Source: Pseudomonadota bacterium
Lineage (GTDB): Bacteria; Desulfobacterota; Desulfobulbia; Desulfobulbales; Desulfocapsaceae
Length of the DNA stretch: 64,000 nucleotides
Direction: 5' to 3'
Assembly (NCBI GenBank): GCA_018821785.1
Contig: JAHJLI010000043.1
Coordinates: 45,432-109,431 of the forward strand
Below the pieces are notes generated by a model. It was given only the letters and a program-made list of their open reading frames with translations. It was not told where the DNA came from and searched no databases. Both the position numbers and the translations under genes were made by a program. The stretch's first letter is position 1. Each line of letters starts with the position of its first letter. Positions 1 through 8,594 of this stretch are shown piece by piece.

Positions 1-1
1 G

Positions 2-610
2 ACCGATTTCCTGCAGCAAAACCCAATGACCAAAAAATATATGCTCGGCCGTTCTGCCCAGAAAATCGGCAATGCTACCACTCGATCGCTCGATTCTCGT
101 CTTCTTGCTATTGCCCAGCCCTGCCTGACAGAACTCTCTCAGCAGGTCGGAGAAAGCGTTGCCTTGGAACTCCTGGTTGGAACAAATGTGGTCTTGGCCA
201 TGAACGTTGAGGGACCGAGCCACATACGCTTTAACTTTCAACAAGGGGAATTACTGCCGATAAATGTGGCGGCGGGAGCCAAGGTCATTTTGGCACACAG
301 TACTCCCGAATTTTTAGAAATCTGCTTGCAACAAAAATTTGAGCGCTTTAACGACAACACCATTGTTTCTAAAGAGGTTTACCGCCACCAACTCATGGAA
401 ATCAGAAAGACAGGTATCGCCTATGACCGCGGTGAACGTTATCAGGACACCCATGCTATAGCCGTGCCTATCGCCAATTCGGAAGGACCGCCGAAAGTCG
501 CAGTGGTTATCGCCGGACCTGCGTTCCGATTGAACGATCAATTTCTGACGTCTGTCGTTACCCCTCTCCGACAAACAGCTGAAAAAATATCAAAACTGCT
601 CTTCTACTGA
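2..610 (+). CDS. IclR-family transcriptional regulator, C-terminal effector domain (5' partial)
   Basis: The reading frame is open to the left edge, so the N-terminal winged-helix DNA-binding domain lies outside the window. The visible 202 residues match an IclR effector-binding (GAF-like) domain: the entry segment YMLGRSAQKIG is the usual Y-x-LG linker, followed by GESVALELL and a late segment around IANSEGPPKVAVVIAGPAFRL. An internal ATG at 26 exists but would give a protein without a DNA-binding domain, so it is probably not the start. IclR proteins respond to small carboxylic acids or aromatics; the ligand cannot be read here. It ends 89 bp before the chemoreceptor gene on the same strand. 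Confidence 0.8.
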   Translation, partial: TDFLQQNPMTKKYMLGRSAQKIGNATTRSLDSRLLAIAQPCLTELSQQVGESVALELLVGTNVVLAMNVEGPSHIRFNFQQGELLPINVAAGAKVILAHSTPEFLEICLQQKFERFNDNTIVSKEVYRHQLMEIRKTGIAYDRGERYQDTHAIAVPIANSEGPPKVAVVIAGPAFRLNDQFLTSVVTPLRQTAEKISKLLFY

Positions 611-621
611 TTATCTTATGT

Positions 622-650
622 TTGACATACATCTTTTTTTAACCGAGAAT
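622..650 (+). promoter_or_regulatory. sigma70-type promoter of the chemoreceptor gene
   Basis: TTGACA (622-627, exact consensus), a 17-bp spacer, then GAGAAT (645-650, 4 of 6 matches). Transcription would start near 657, giving a leader of about 43 nt before the ATG at 700. Confidence 0.5.
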
Positions 651-699
651 GGTTAGAAACAAACCAACATCCCCCCCACCGTCAATTTGGAGAGTGATA

Positions 700-2631
700 A
701 TGAAAAGCTGGAAACTGAGAACACAACTCGGTCTTGGTTTTGCGATAGTACTGCTGCTCACCTGCGTCGTCGGTGGGTCCGGTCTCTTGTCTTTGACTAA
801 TGTCATCCACACCATGACCATGTTCCGGCAAACCAGCTCCGGCCAGGCCCAGTTTGCCCAAGTGCGCGAACAATACTATATCTACCTTCTCAACAGCCAC
901 AATGCCGGGCGCGAAGCCCAGGCCCAAGCCCGCGACAAAGCCTTCGCCACTCTCGATGGACTCATTCAGGATATCGACACAAGCTTAAAAATCCTGAATG
1001 CGGCGACGACCAAAGACTCTCTTACACAGCTGAAGATGCAATATGAGGCCTATCGCCAAGCCTTCCAACTTCTAAATGAAGATGAGTCGAAAAAAGCTGC
1101 CCTCATTACCCCGACACTCAAACTGTTCGAGGGATACGAAGATCTTATCAAAACCGGTTCTTTTAAAACTGAAGACATGATGTTTAGCTACAAGCTGTAT
1201 TCCTCGAGCATCTTGTCGTATTTCGAGCGGGCCAACGAAATCGGCAAAAAGACCACCATTACCGCCGGCAAGAAATATGAAGAGAGTATTGAGGAATGGC
1301 ATAAAGTTGTAGAAAACAGCAAAAGTCTCATGGAAGTTCACGCAAGCATCTCCGAACGTTTCAAAAAAATTGATAGCCTGATGCAAGATTATTTCCGGCT
1401 TATTGACAATCAGCTTGGGCTCATTGGCAAGATGCAGAGCATTGACGGCGAAGTGAATACCGCGTCGCAAAAATTGATGGAAGGCAGCAGCCAACAAGTT
1501 GAGAAGGTTAACGGAATATCCCGAACTGTCATTACTCTTGCAATCTGCGTAGCCATTGCCATGGGCCTTTTTTTCGCCTGGCTGACCACCCTTTCCATCA
1601 CCGGCCCGATTCGCGAAGTGACTGCCGGCCTGCGCGATGTTGCCGAGGGTGAGGGCGATCTCACCAAGCGATTGAATATCGACTATAAAAATGAGGTGGG
1701 CGAGCTCGCCTCCTGGTTCAATGTATTCATTGACAAGATGGATATTGTGATCAAGGAAATTGCCGATAATTCAGGAAAACTAGGAAATTCTGCCGATCAA
1801 TTGCTGGAAATTTCTACATCCATGTCGGACAGCGCTGCAAACGTTTCATCCAGATCGACCAACGTAGCCGATGCGGCTACCCGCATGAGCGGGAATATGA
1901 CGACAGTTGCCCAGGCAAGTTCCGAGGCATCAGAAAACATCAATTTGGTGGCGGCCGCAGCTGAAGAGATGACCACTTCGGTTTCCCAGATTGCCGGCAG
2001 TTCTGAAAACGCCCAGGCAATTACCAAACAAGCGGTGGCCAAAGCCGCCAGCGCCTCTGAGCGGGTAAATCACCTCGGCAACGCGGCAGCGGCCATAAGC
2101 AAAGTGACCGAGGTCATCACCGAAATATCAGCGCAAACCAATCTTCTTGCCTTGAACGCCACCATCGAAGCGGCAAGAGCCGGAGACGCCGGCAAAGGCT
2201 TTGCTGTTGTCGCCAACGAAATCAAGGCACTTGCCAGTCAAACTACCCAGGCCACTCATGATATTAAAATCAAGATCGCCGACATTCAGGATTCGACAAA
2301 GCATACCATCAAGGAGATCAACGAGATAACCCAGGTCATTGACAAGGTGAATGACACAGTGGCCCTAATTTTCACGGCTGTCGAAGAACAGGCGGCGACC
2401 ACCAAGGAAATTGCTTTAAATATCGCCCAAGCCTCTTCGGGGGTTCAGGATGTCAACGACAACGTGGGCCAAAGTTCAGTGGCGGCTACCGACATCGCCC
2501 ACGAAATCAACCAGGTAAGCAATGATGCCTCACAAATGATGGGGGATTGCTCGCAGGTGAAAAACAGTTCGGATATGCTTAACGCCCTGGCCAAGAGTCT
2601 CAACCGGATTGTCGGTCGTTTTAAATACTGA
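700..2631 (+). CDS. methyl-accepting chemotaxis protein
   Basis: Transmembrane chemoreceptor of 643 residues that would signal to a CheA/CheW array. The N-terminal membrane segment is at about residues 12-34, a helical periplasmic sensor of the four-helix-bundle type follows to about 270, the second membrane segment is at about 276-298, then HAMP (around SITGPIREVTAGLRDVAEG) and a long cytoplasmic signalling coiled coil. The conserved hairpin tip (QTNLLALNATIEAARAG) is at about residues 478-495. I chose the ATG at 700 because GGAGAG sits just upstream and the protein then opens with a normal membrane anchor; an ATG at 649 has no such support. The C-terminus (NRIVGRFKY) lacks the NWETF-like CheR/CheB tether. 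No other che genes are nearby, so it is an orphan receptor; the ligand is unknown. Confidence 0.93.
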   Translation: MKSWKLRTQLGLGFAIVLLLTCVVGGSGLLSLTNVIHTMTMFRQTSSGQAQFAQVREQYYIYLLNSHNAGREAQAQARDKAFATLDGLIQDIDTSLKILNAATTKDSLTQLKMQYEAYRQAFQLLNEDESKKAALITPTLKLFEGYEDLIKTGSFKTEDMMFSYKLYSSSILSYFERANEIGKKTTITAGKKYEESIEEWHKVVENSKSLMEVHASISERFKKIDSLMQDYFRLIDNQLGLIGKMQSIDGEVNTASQKLMEGSSQQVEKVNGISRTVITLAICVAIAMGLFFAWLTTLSITGPIREVTAGLRDVAEGEGDLTKRLNIDYKNEVGELASWFNVFIDKMDIVIKEIADNSGKLGNSADQLLEISTSMSDSAANVSSRSTNVADAATRMSGNMTTVAQASSEASENINLVAAAAEEMTTSVSQIAGSSENAQAITKQAVAKAASASERVNHLGNAAAAISKVTEVITEISAQTNLLALNATIEAARAGDAGKGFAVVANEIKALASQTTQATHDIKIKIADIQDSTKHTIKEINEITQVIDKVNDTVALIFTAVEEQAATTKEIALNIAQASSGVQDVNDNVGQSSVAATDIAHEINQVSNDASQMMGDCSQVKNSSDMLNALAKSLNRIVGRFKY

Positions 2632-2904
2632 TGCATGTACAACCGCCAGCGCCAATACCGGCATTGCCTGCCAGATCATGAAACCTTGCCGTGACACGAT
2701 GTCCGTCCTGACATCCTTACAACCCTCGTTTCATCGACAGAATTAAAATTATTTTTTCGATAATGCTTGCTATTTCAATGTATTTCCATAAAGATCATTA
2801 CCCGGACCCGAACCGTTTCGACTCTCTCCAGACAGGGCTTGGGTTTCAAAGGTCGGTAAAATGCTTTAAAAGACAACCCGTACATTTTTCGAACGGCAAG
2901 CATT

Positions 2905-4593
2905 ATGGAGCAGACACGACGACAGCAAGAACGAGTATACGTTTCTTCGTATATTCGCCAAGCCAGCCTTCAGAATATCGTGATCGATATTCTCAGAATC
3001 GCTCTGGAACCATTACCTCTTAAAGCAAAAATTACCCGGATCCTCGACTATCTCCTAACGCTCAACCAACTTCATTTCGGAACTAAAGCCGCCTTGTTTC
3101 TTGTCAATTATGACACGGACACCCTGGACCTCCTCGTCTCCAGAGGTTTTGTCTCCTCAGAGACTCTGCCCTGCAAGACAACCCGAATCGGCGTTTGTCA
3201 TTGTGGTAAAACTGGAAAAACAGGCAAGACCGGCTTCTTCAACACCTTCCCTCCACTGTTCGACAGTTCCCAGGAGTCAACACCTTTCACCGGCAACTAT
3301 TGCGTGCCTATAATCAAAGACAGCCAAATCCTTGGGGTGCTGACGCTGTATGTTACTCAGGACCACCAGTACTCAACCGAGTTTAAAGAGCTGCTCGAGG
3401 CAATCTCCAATATCTTTGCTGTTATTGTCGAGAGTCAGCAGATGGACCAGCAGCTGATTCAGCTGGTGAACGATCTGCGGAGCTCCATCATCAATTTGCG
3501 TGAAGAGAAAAAATTTTCCGAATCAATCATTCAAGGTTTGAATCAAGGTCTTATAGTCGCGGATTTGGACGGCAAAATCAGAAAAAGCAATTCCGTTGCC
3601 CAATCTATTTTCAAACCGTTTGTCAAAATGCTTGATGGCCAATATCTTGTGGACTTTCTGGGAGATAGCGCATCAGCAGAACTTCTCGCTACAACCTCTT
3701 CGGAATCCGGGCAGGTTGAAAAAGAGCTGATCTTTGTCACCCCAACCCTCGATAAAAAAATCATCGGTTACTCCAATGTCCCAAGAGAGGATGCCAGGGG
3801 TAATAAAGTGGGCGTCATTATTTCCCTGTCGGATATTTCCGAATTGAAATACGTGCGCAAAGAAATGGAAAAAATGAACCGGCTTTCAACCGTCGCAGAA
3901 ATAGCCTCGGCTGTAGCGCATGAGGTGCGTAATCCTCTTGCCGGTATTAAGATCATGGCCCAGTCCATAGAAGAAGAAGCCAAGGACAACAGTGATCAGC
4001 TGGAGTGTGCGCAGCGGATAATCAGGCAGGTTGACCGACTCAATCAACTGCTGAGTGATTTCTTCTCTTATGCCCGACCGGCCGAACCGAATAAGCGACC
4101 GACCTCGCTCAGATCGATAATCACCGAGACCATGCCGCTGATCAACAATAGGCTTAACAAAAACAATATCACTCTCTCCGAAGATGTCAGTGATCAAATA
4201 CCGAGAATTATCGCCGATTCGCACCAGGTCCAGCAGGTTTTTCTCAACCTTTTTCTCAACGCCATCGATGCGATAAGGGCGCAGGGCCATATCGAGATTT
4301 ATGCCTCATATTGTACCCCCAGCATGCTCAGATACTACAGGAAAAAATATCCAGCACTGCTGATGGGTGGTCACAATTACGTTATTCTCCGCTTTACAGA
4401 TAATGGGACAGGCATGCCGCCGCATGTTGCTGACCAGGTATTTGAACCCTTTTTTACCACCAAAACCTCTGGGGCAGGACTTGGCCTGGCCATCGTTTAC
4501 CGAACTCTGAAGGAAAACGATGCGGAAATTGTCCTCGACAGCAAAGAAGGTAAGGGTACTACCTTTACTATATTTTTCAGAGCGGAGGTATAA
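2905..4593 (+). CDS. GAF-PAS sensor histidine kinase, NtrB-like
   Basis: Soluble sensor kinase of 562 residues; no membrane segment is visible. A GAF-like domain occupies about residues 40-185, a short coiled coil follows, then a PAS domain at about 210-320 (IIQGLNQGLIVADLDGKI). The HisKA box is AHEVRNPLAG with the phospho-accepting His at residue 339, and the HATPase_c domain shows the N box (NLFLNAIDAI), G1 (DNGTGMP) and G2 (GAGLGLAI). The stop codon directly abuts the ATG of a sigma54 response regulator, so the two are translationally linked and almost certainly form a cognate pair. The GAF segment carries a GKT triplet repeated three times (3205-3231) just after a Cys-His-Cys. The Shine-Dalgarno is weak; the start at 2905 is likely but not certain. 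Confidence 0.9.
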   Translation: MEQTRRQQERVYVSSYIRQASLQNIVIDILRIALEPLPLKAKITRILDYLLTLNQLHFGTKAALFLVNYDTDTLDLLVSRGFVSSETLPCKTTRIGVCHCGKTGKTGKTGFFNTFPPLFDSSQESTPFTGNYCVPIIKDSQILGVLTLYVTQDHQYSTEFKELLEAISNIFAVIVESQQMDQQLIQLVNDLRSSIINLREEKKFSESIIQGLNQGLIVADLDGKIRKSNSVAQSIFKPFVKMLDGQYLVDFLGDSASAELLATTSSESGQVEKELIFVTPTLDKKIIGYSNVPREDARGNKVGVIISLSDISELKYVRKEMEKMNRLSTVAEIASAVAHEVRNPLAGIKIMAQSIEEEAKDNSDQLECAQRIIRQVDRLNQLLSDFFSYARPAEPNKRPTSLRSIITETMPLINNRLNKNNITLSEDVSDQIPRIIADSHQVQQVFLNLFLNAIDAIRAQGHIEIYASYCTPSMLRYYRKKYPALLMGGHNYVILRFTDNGTGMPPHVADQVFEPFFTTKTSGAGLGLAIVYRTLKENDAEIVLDSKEGKGTTFTIFFRAEV

Positions 4594-5895
4594 ATGGGTT
4601 CGGTGTTGATCATTGACGACCAGGAAGACTTGCGGTTTTCACTTGCAAAAATCGTCGAAAAACAAGGCTACCGTGTTTCAACTGCGGCGAATGGGGCCGA
4701 TGCCCTGGATATGCTCCGTTCTGCCATCGTCGATCTGGTCTTTCTCGACATCGGGCTTCCCGACATAAGCGGTATAAACCTCATCGGAACAATAAAAGAG
4801 ATCAGCGATGACATCGATATCGTCATGCTGACCGGCATCAACGAGGCTAAAACCGCCGTCCAGGCTTTGCGGGCAGGCGCAGTCGACTACATAGTCAAAC
4901 CCTTTGACATAATCGAATTCAAAGCCATTCTGAAAAGAATCCTGCAAGCCAGGTTGATGCGCAAAAAAGCCACTCTCCTGCACCAGGAGGTCGGCATTGC
5001 CACCATCATAGGTAACAGTCCACCCATGGCCAGGGTCAAAGATGCCATTCGCATGGCTGCCCAAGTCGATGCCGCCGTCCTTATAACCGGAGAAACCGGC
5101 ACCGGCAAGGAACTGGTTGCCAGGGCTATTCACGACAACCGACCGGGGCAAAACGGTGTCTTTGTCAAGGTTGACTGCGGCACGCTTTCATCCAATCTGA
5201 TGGAATCGGAACTCTTTGGTTATGACAAGGGTGCCTTTACTGATGCCCGGAGCGACAAGAAAGGCCTGGTCGAAGTCGCCGACGGCGGCACTCTGTTTCT
5301 CGACGAAATAGGTAACCTGCCAATTGATCTGCAGCCAAAGCTTCTAAGACTCATCGAGGAATCGACTTTTAGAAGGGTTGGCGGATTGAAAGACATCCAG
5401 GTAAAAATCCGCATCATTGCTGCTACCAATACCGATATCGAAGAACAGATAGACCGAGGTCGGTTCCGCGAAGACCTTTACTACCGCCTGAACGTACTTC
5501 CCGTCCCCCTGCCGCCGCTGCGTGATCGGGGCGAGGATGTGCTCCTCCTTGCCGATTTCTTTCTCCAAGATCTGCAAAAGGAGTTAAAAAAGGATCTCCA
5601 AGGATTCACAGCCGAAGCCCGAACCAAGATCCTCGGTTATGGCTGGCAGGGTAACATCCGTGAACTGCGTAATCTCATTGAGCGAGAAGTGATTTTCAAT
5701 CAGAGCGGCTGGCTGACCATGGCCGGCCTCAGTTGCGAAAGCATTTCGACAGGAGGCAAGAAGGAACCTTTACTGAGCCTGAGAGAGATTGAACAACTCC
5801 ATATTAAAAAGGTACTGAATGCCGTCAACAACAACAAATCAAAAGCGGCAAAGATTCTCGGCATCTCGAGAACTACGCTGAGAGATAACCTGTAA
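4594..5895 (+). CDS. sigma54-dependent response regulator, NtrC-like
   Basis: Response regulator of 433 residues: receiver domain (phospho-acceptor Asp52 in FLDIGLPD), AAA+ domain with Walker A GETGTGKE at 166-173, and a C-terminal Fis-type helix-turn-helix (KAAKILGISRTTL). It would activate sigma54 promoters when phosphorylated by the kinase immediately upstream; the ATG follows the kinase stop with no gap. The sigma54-contacting loop reads GAFTDA (213-218) instead of the near-universal GAFTGA. The protein stops a few residues after the recognition helix (RDNL), slightly shorter than usual. A perfect 9-bp inverted repeat overlaps its stop codon and could be its own enhancer site. Confidence 0.93.
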   Translation: MGSVLIIDDQEDLRFSLAKIVEKQGYRVSTAANGADALDMLRSAIVDLVFLDIGLPDISGINLIGTIKEISDDIDIVMLTGINEAKTAVQALRAGAVDYIVKPFDIIEFKAILKRILQARLMRKKATLLHQEVGIATIIGNSPPMARVKDAIRMAAQVDAAVLITGETGTGKELVARAIHDNRPGQNGVFVKVDCGTLSSNLMESELFGYDKGAFTDARSDKKGLVEVADGGTLFLDEIGNLPIDLQPKLLRLIEESTFRRVGGLKDIQVKIRIIAATNTDIEEQIDRGRFREDLYYRLNVLPVPLPPLRDRGEDVLLLADFFLQDLQKELKKDLQGFTAEARTKILGYGWQGNIRELRNLIEREVIFNQSGWLTMAGLSCESISTGGKKEPLLSLREIEQLHIKKVLNAVNNNKSKAAKILGISRTTLRDNL

Positions 5896-5916
5896 CTGGT
5901 CAAAATCTGACCAGTT
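5894..5916. promoter_or_regulatory. inverted repeat, possible enhancer (UAS) for the NtrC-like regulator
   Basis: AACTGGTCA (5894-5902), 5-bp loop, TGACCAGTT (5908-5916): perfect 9-bp arms. No T-run follows, so it is a poor terminator. It lies about 105 bp upstream of a candidate sigma54 promoter, a normal distance for an enhancer site. The link to the adjacent Fis-type regulator is inference. Confidence 0.4.
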
Positions 5917-6020
5917 GGCCAGCTTCTCACCACCTCCCTTGGACTGCCGGCCCTAAGCCCACTAAAGAACATTTCATTTTATGTTAGTATATTCATAGTG
6001 TTATTTAATATATTGCCACC

Positions 6021-6037
6021 TTGGTCTCATTTTTGCA
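6021..6037 (+). promoter_or_regulatory. candidate sigma54 promoter
   Basis: TTGG-TCTCATTTTT-GCA contains GG at 6023-6024, exactly 10 bp, then GC at 6035-6036, which is the invariant -24/-12 skeleton. The flanks match the fuller consensus only partly (TTGG, TTGCA). It is 113 bp upstream of the response-regulator start at 6150 and follows a gene for a sigma54 activator. Confidence 0.45.
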
Positions 6038-6149
6038 AAACTTTGCTTATCTGGATAAATTCCGTCCAGCTAATGGATAATTCAAGCAAATCCCTTGTTC
6101 CGAACCATCACCATCAGTGGCAGAACCGGGACAAAAAATTGGTGAGACT

Positions 6150-7388
6150 ATGAAAAGAGTTCTGGTTGTTGATGATGAAGAGGATATGCTGTGGATGCTT
6201 CAAAGAAATCTCAACAAAGGTATGAAAAATGTTGAGATACTCGCTGCAAAATCAGGCGAAGAGGCATTGGCGCTGCTGAGCGACAGGTCGGTGAATCTGG
6301 TTATTACCGACATCAACATGCCGGGCATGAGCGGACTCGACCTGCTGATAGAGATCAACAACCGCTTTCCCGGAACCGGCGTCATCATCATGACTGCCTA
6401 TCCTTCGAACGCCTATGAAAATAAGGCGATGATGAGCGGAAGTCTTCGCTTTATTGAAAAACCCTTCGACATCAAGGTAGTCAGAGCAATCGTTGAGGAA
6501 GTCCTCAAAGAAAATGAAGGATTTCAGGGTACTGTTGACGGCGTCGATCTTGTCGACATCGTTCAGTTCAACAGCCTTTCTAAAGCTACGGCAGCCCTCA
6601 AGGTGACAACCAGCGACCGGGAAGGCATGATCTTTTTCATGGAAGGGGCGGTGGTCCACGCCATGTGCGGCAAAGAAAACGGGGAGGAGGCCTTTTTTAC
6701 CATTCTCGGCTTCAATGGCGGCTCCCTGCAGAACATCAGGGGCGTACAGCCGCCGGTAATAAGCATCCATAAAAGTATTGAGGCACTGCTGTTCGAATCG
6801 GCTGTCAAAAGTGACGAAGAGGCCAGTCTCGACGAAGACGACCCTGAAGATGAGCTCTCCCCCATCGATGAAATTACCAGCCGGTTCGATGACGAAAAAC
6901 CTCCAACACAGGCCTTGTCGCCTACTCCAGCTGCAGCTGCATCTAAAACCGAAGAAATACCAAACGATCCACAGATTTCAGAAAATATATCGGATACTCA
7001 ACCAATAACTTTTTCAGAGGACTTTGAAATGACAGAAATTCAGAAGATTTTAGCCGAGTTCACCAACATCGAAGGCGTGCACACTGCTTGCCTGGTAGGA
7101 CGCGATGGTTTTCTCCTCGACAGCCTTGCACGAGCGGGAATCGATTCGGAAATGATTGGGGCTATCGCCTCCTCGGGCTTTGGCTCGGCCGAGTCAATGG
7201 GCAATCAACTCGGTCAGGGGGATTTGAAAATGACCATGTTCGAGTTTGCCAACGGGCCGGTCATGTTTGCCCCGGTTGGCGACGACGCATTCCTGGTAAT
7301 CGTTGCCGATCAGGAGACCAATCTCGGCTGGATTAGGATCAGCATTAAGAAAAATGCCAAAAAAATAAAAGAAGTAGCCGCCCTATAA
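6150..7388 (+). CDS. response regulator with DUF4388 and C-terminal Roadblock/LC7 domain
   Basis: Protein of 412 residues with three modules: a CheY-like receiver (Asp54 in ITDINMPG), a DUF4388/PatA-type domain at about 128-220 (GVDLVDIVQFNSLSKATAAL), an acidic and proline-rich linker (about 235-290), and a Roadblock/LC7 domain from residue 294 (EIQKILAEF to the end). The ATG at 6150 has GGTGAG upstream and opens directly into the receiver; an earlier ATG at 6117 has no such support. It has no DNA-binding or enzymatic output domain, so its output is probably protein-protein; Roadblock domains typically bind or regulate small Ras-like GTPases such as MglA. A lone Roadblock protein is encoded convergently just downstream. 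A candidate sigma54 promoter lies upstream. Confidence 0.85.
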   Translation: MKRVLVVDDEEDMLWMLQRNLNKGMKNVEILAAKSGEEALALLSDRSVNLVITDINMPGMSGLDLLIEINNRFPGTGVIIMTAYPSNAYENKAMMSGSLRFIEKPFDIKVVRAIVEEVLKENEGFQGTVDGVDLVDIVQFNSLSKATAALKVTTSDREGMIFFMEGAVVHAMCGKENGEEAFFTILGFNGGSLQNIRGVQPPVISIHKSIEALLFESAVKSDEEASLDEDDPEDELSPIDEITSRFDDEKPPTQALSPTPAAAASKTEEIPNDPQISENISDTQPITFSEDFEMTEIQKILAEFTNIEGVHTACLVGRDGFLLDSLARAGIDSEMIGAIASSGFGSAESMGNQLGQGDLKMTMFEFANGPVMFAPVGDDAFLVIVADQETNLGWIRISIKKNAKKIKEVAAL

Positions 7389-7422
7389 AAAACTGCCGGG
7401 TTTTCTTTGGAAAACTCGGCAG
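7387..7422 (-). terminator. rho-independent terminator of the Roadblock gene
   Basis: On the minus strand a 12-bp stem (one G-U pair; arms 7393-7404 and 7411-7422, loop 6) is followed by six T residues (7392-7387). It overlaps the stop codon of the plus-strand response regulator. The stem could slow plus-strand transcription too, but no T-run follows on that side. Confidence 0.75.
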
Positions 7423-7457
7423 ACCCACACTTTCCCGGAAAATGGCAAACCCTTTTC

Positions 7458-7853
7458 CTACTGATAGTTTTTCTCAAAATAACTAGCAAATCCGGTAAAT
7501 TGTGCCTCATACTTCTTGATAAGCAAGCGCGCTTTGCCCAGCCATTCCTCCTTTGAGGTCATTACAAATATGAAAAATGGCTGGTCGTCGACGTGTCTTA
7601 TGATAAAGTGATAGTGGAGCGTGGTGATAAGAATATCCTCAACTTCTTCGTCATCAGCCAGCAGGTTGATTGCCTTGGCATTTGATTTCACAATTGAGGC
7701 AAGATAGGCAGAAGCCGCCGCTGTTTCGATATCCTCTCTGCGCCGAACCTCGGCAATGGACATCCCATCCTCTACGGTTACTACAGCTGCCGCTAAAATT
7801 CCCGGAAGCTCTTTCGACATCTGGTCAAGAAGATTCTGAAGTTGTTTAATCAT
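7458..7853 (-). CDS. Roadblock/LC7 domain protein
   Basis: Single-domain protein of 131 residues (IKQLQNLLDQMSKELPGILA through a C-terminal FASYFEKNYQ) matching the Roadblock/LC7 fold, similar in type to the C-terminal domain of the convergent response regulator. The ATG at 7853 has GGAAGG six bases upstream; the frame continues further upstream but the extra residues are unlike the family and lack a ribosome site. Such proteins usually act as regulators of MglA-type GTPases or as dimerisation partners. The neighbourhood suggests it may pair with the Roadblock domain of the 6150-7388 protein; no GTPase gene is in view. Confidence 0.75.
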   Translation of the reverse strand: MIKQLQNLLDQMSKELPGILAAAVVTVEDGMSIAEVRRREDIETAAASAYLASIVKSNAKAINLLADDEEVEDILITTLHYHFIIRHVDDQPFFIFVMTSKEEWLGKARLLIKKYEAQFTGFASYFEKNYQ

Positions 7854-8005
7854 TGGTCCTTCCACATGAACTTGGAATTTTCGAATTTTCTGCTTTAAAT
7901 ACCCGTCGAAATGAGTATACCATTTGGCTAACGTAATATGAAATGATTTCTTGCCATTACCGGAAGAGAAGGAAATCCTTGCAGCATGCAATACAAGGGA
8001 GAATG

Positions 8006-8455
8006 ATGAGGGCGGTAGTACAACGGGTAAGCAGAGCGGTTGTTGACATCGACGGCATAACCAGGGCAACTATCGGCCGCGGCCTGGTTATCTTATTGGG
8101 AATCCGGGGCAGTGACAGCGCACCGGATCTCATATGGATGGCCGATAAAATCATTCATTTGCGAATTTTTCCAGACGAATACGGAAAAATGAACACCTCC
8201 CTTGCAGACATTAATGGTGAGATGCTTATTGTTTCCCAGTTTACTCTTTATGGCGATTGTCGCAAAGGTAGAAGACCGGGATTTTCATTGGCGGCCCCTC
8301 CGGAAATCGCTGAACCTTTGTACAACCAATTTATCGAAGAAGTGAAAAGGCAGGGAATCCCTGTGGCCACCGGCATCTTTCAAGCGGATATGGCCGTCGA
8401 TCTAGTAAATGACGGGCCGGTCACCATCCTCCTTGATTCTGAAAAAACCTTTTAG
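8006..8455 (+). CDS. dtd: D-aminoacyl-tRNA deacylase
   Basis: Cytosolic enzyme of 149 residues that hydrolyses D-amino acids (and mischarged glycine) from tRNA. Both family signatures are present: SQFTLYGD and the C-terminal NDGPVT with the cross-subunit Gly-cisPro motif. The full length equals the family norm. Two ATGs occur in tandem (8003, 8006); AAGGGA upstream and the canonical MRAVVQRV start favour 8006. It is flanked by a divergent Roadblock gene and followed after 139 bp by the M16 peptidase, so it is probably transcribed alone. Confidence 0.95.
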   Translation: MRAVVQRVSRAVVDIDGITRATIGRGLVILLGIRGSDSAPDLIWMADKIIHLRIFPDEYGKMNTSLADINGEMLIVSQFTLYGDCRKGRRPGFSLAAPPEIAEPLYNQFIEEVKRQGIPVATGIFQADMAVDLVNDGPVTILLDSEKTF

Positions 8456-8594
8456 GAACCGTTAGGAATTTTTGGCTGTTTTGCAAACATTTCCTTACAG
8501 CTCCTTATGCCGTTGCCCACACTCCATTGGCCATGTTATTATTATTTTACAACGGCTTAACTGTATCTCTCATCACCCTCTATAAGGATATTCA

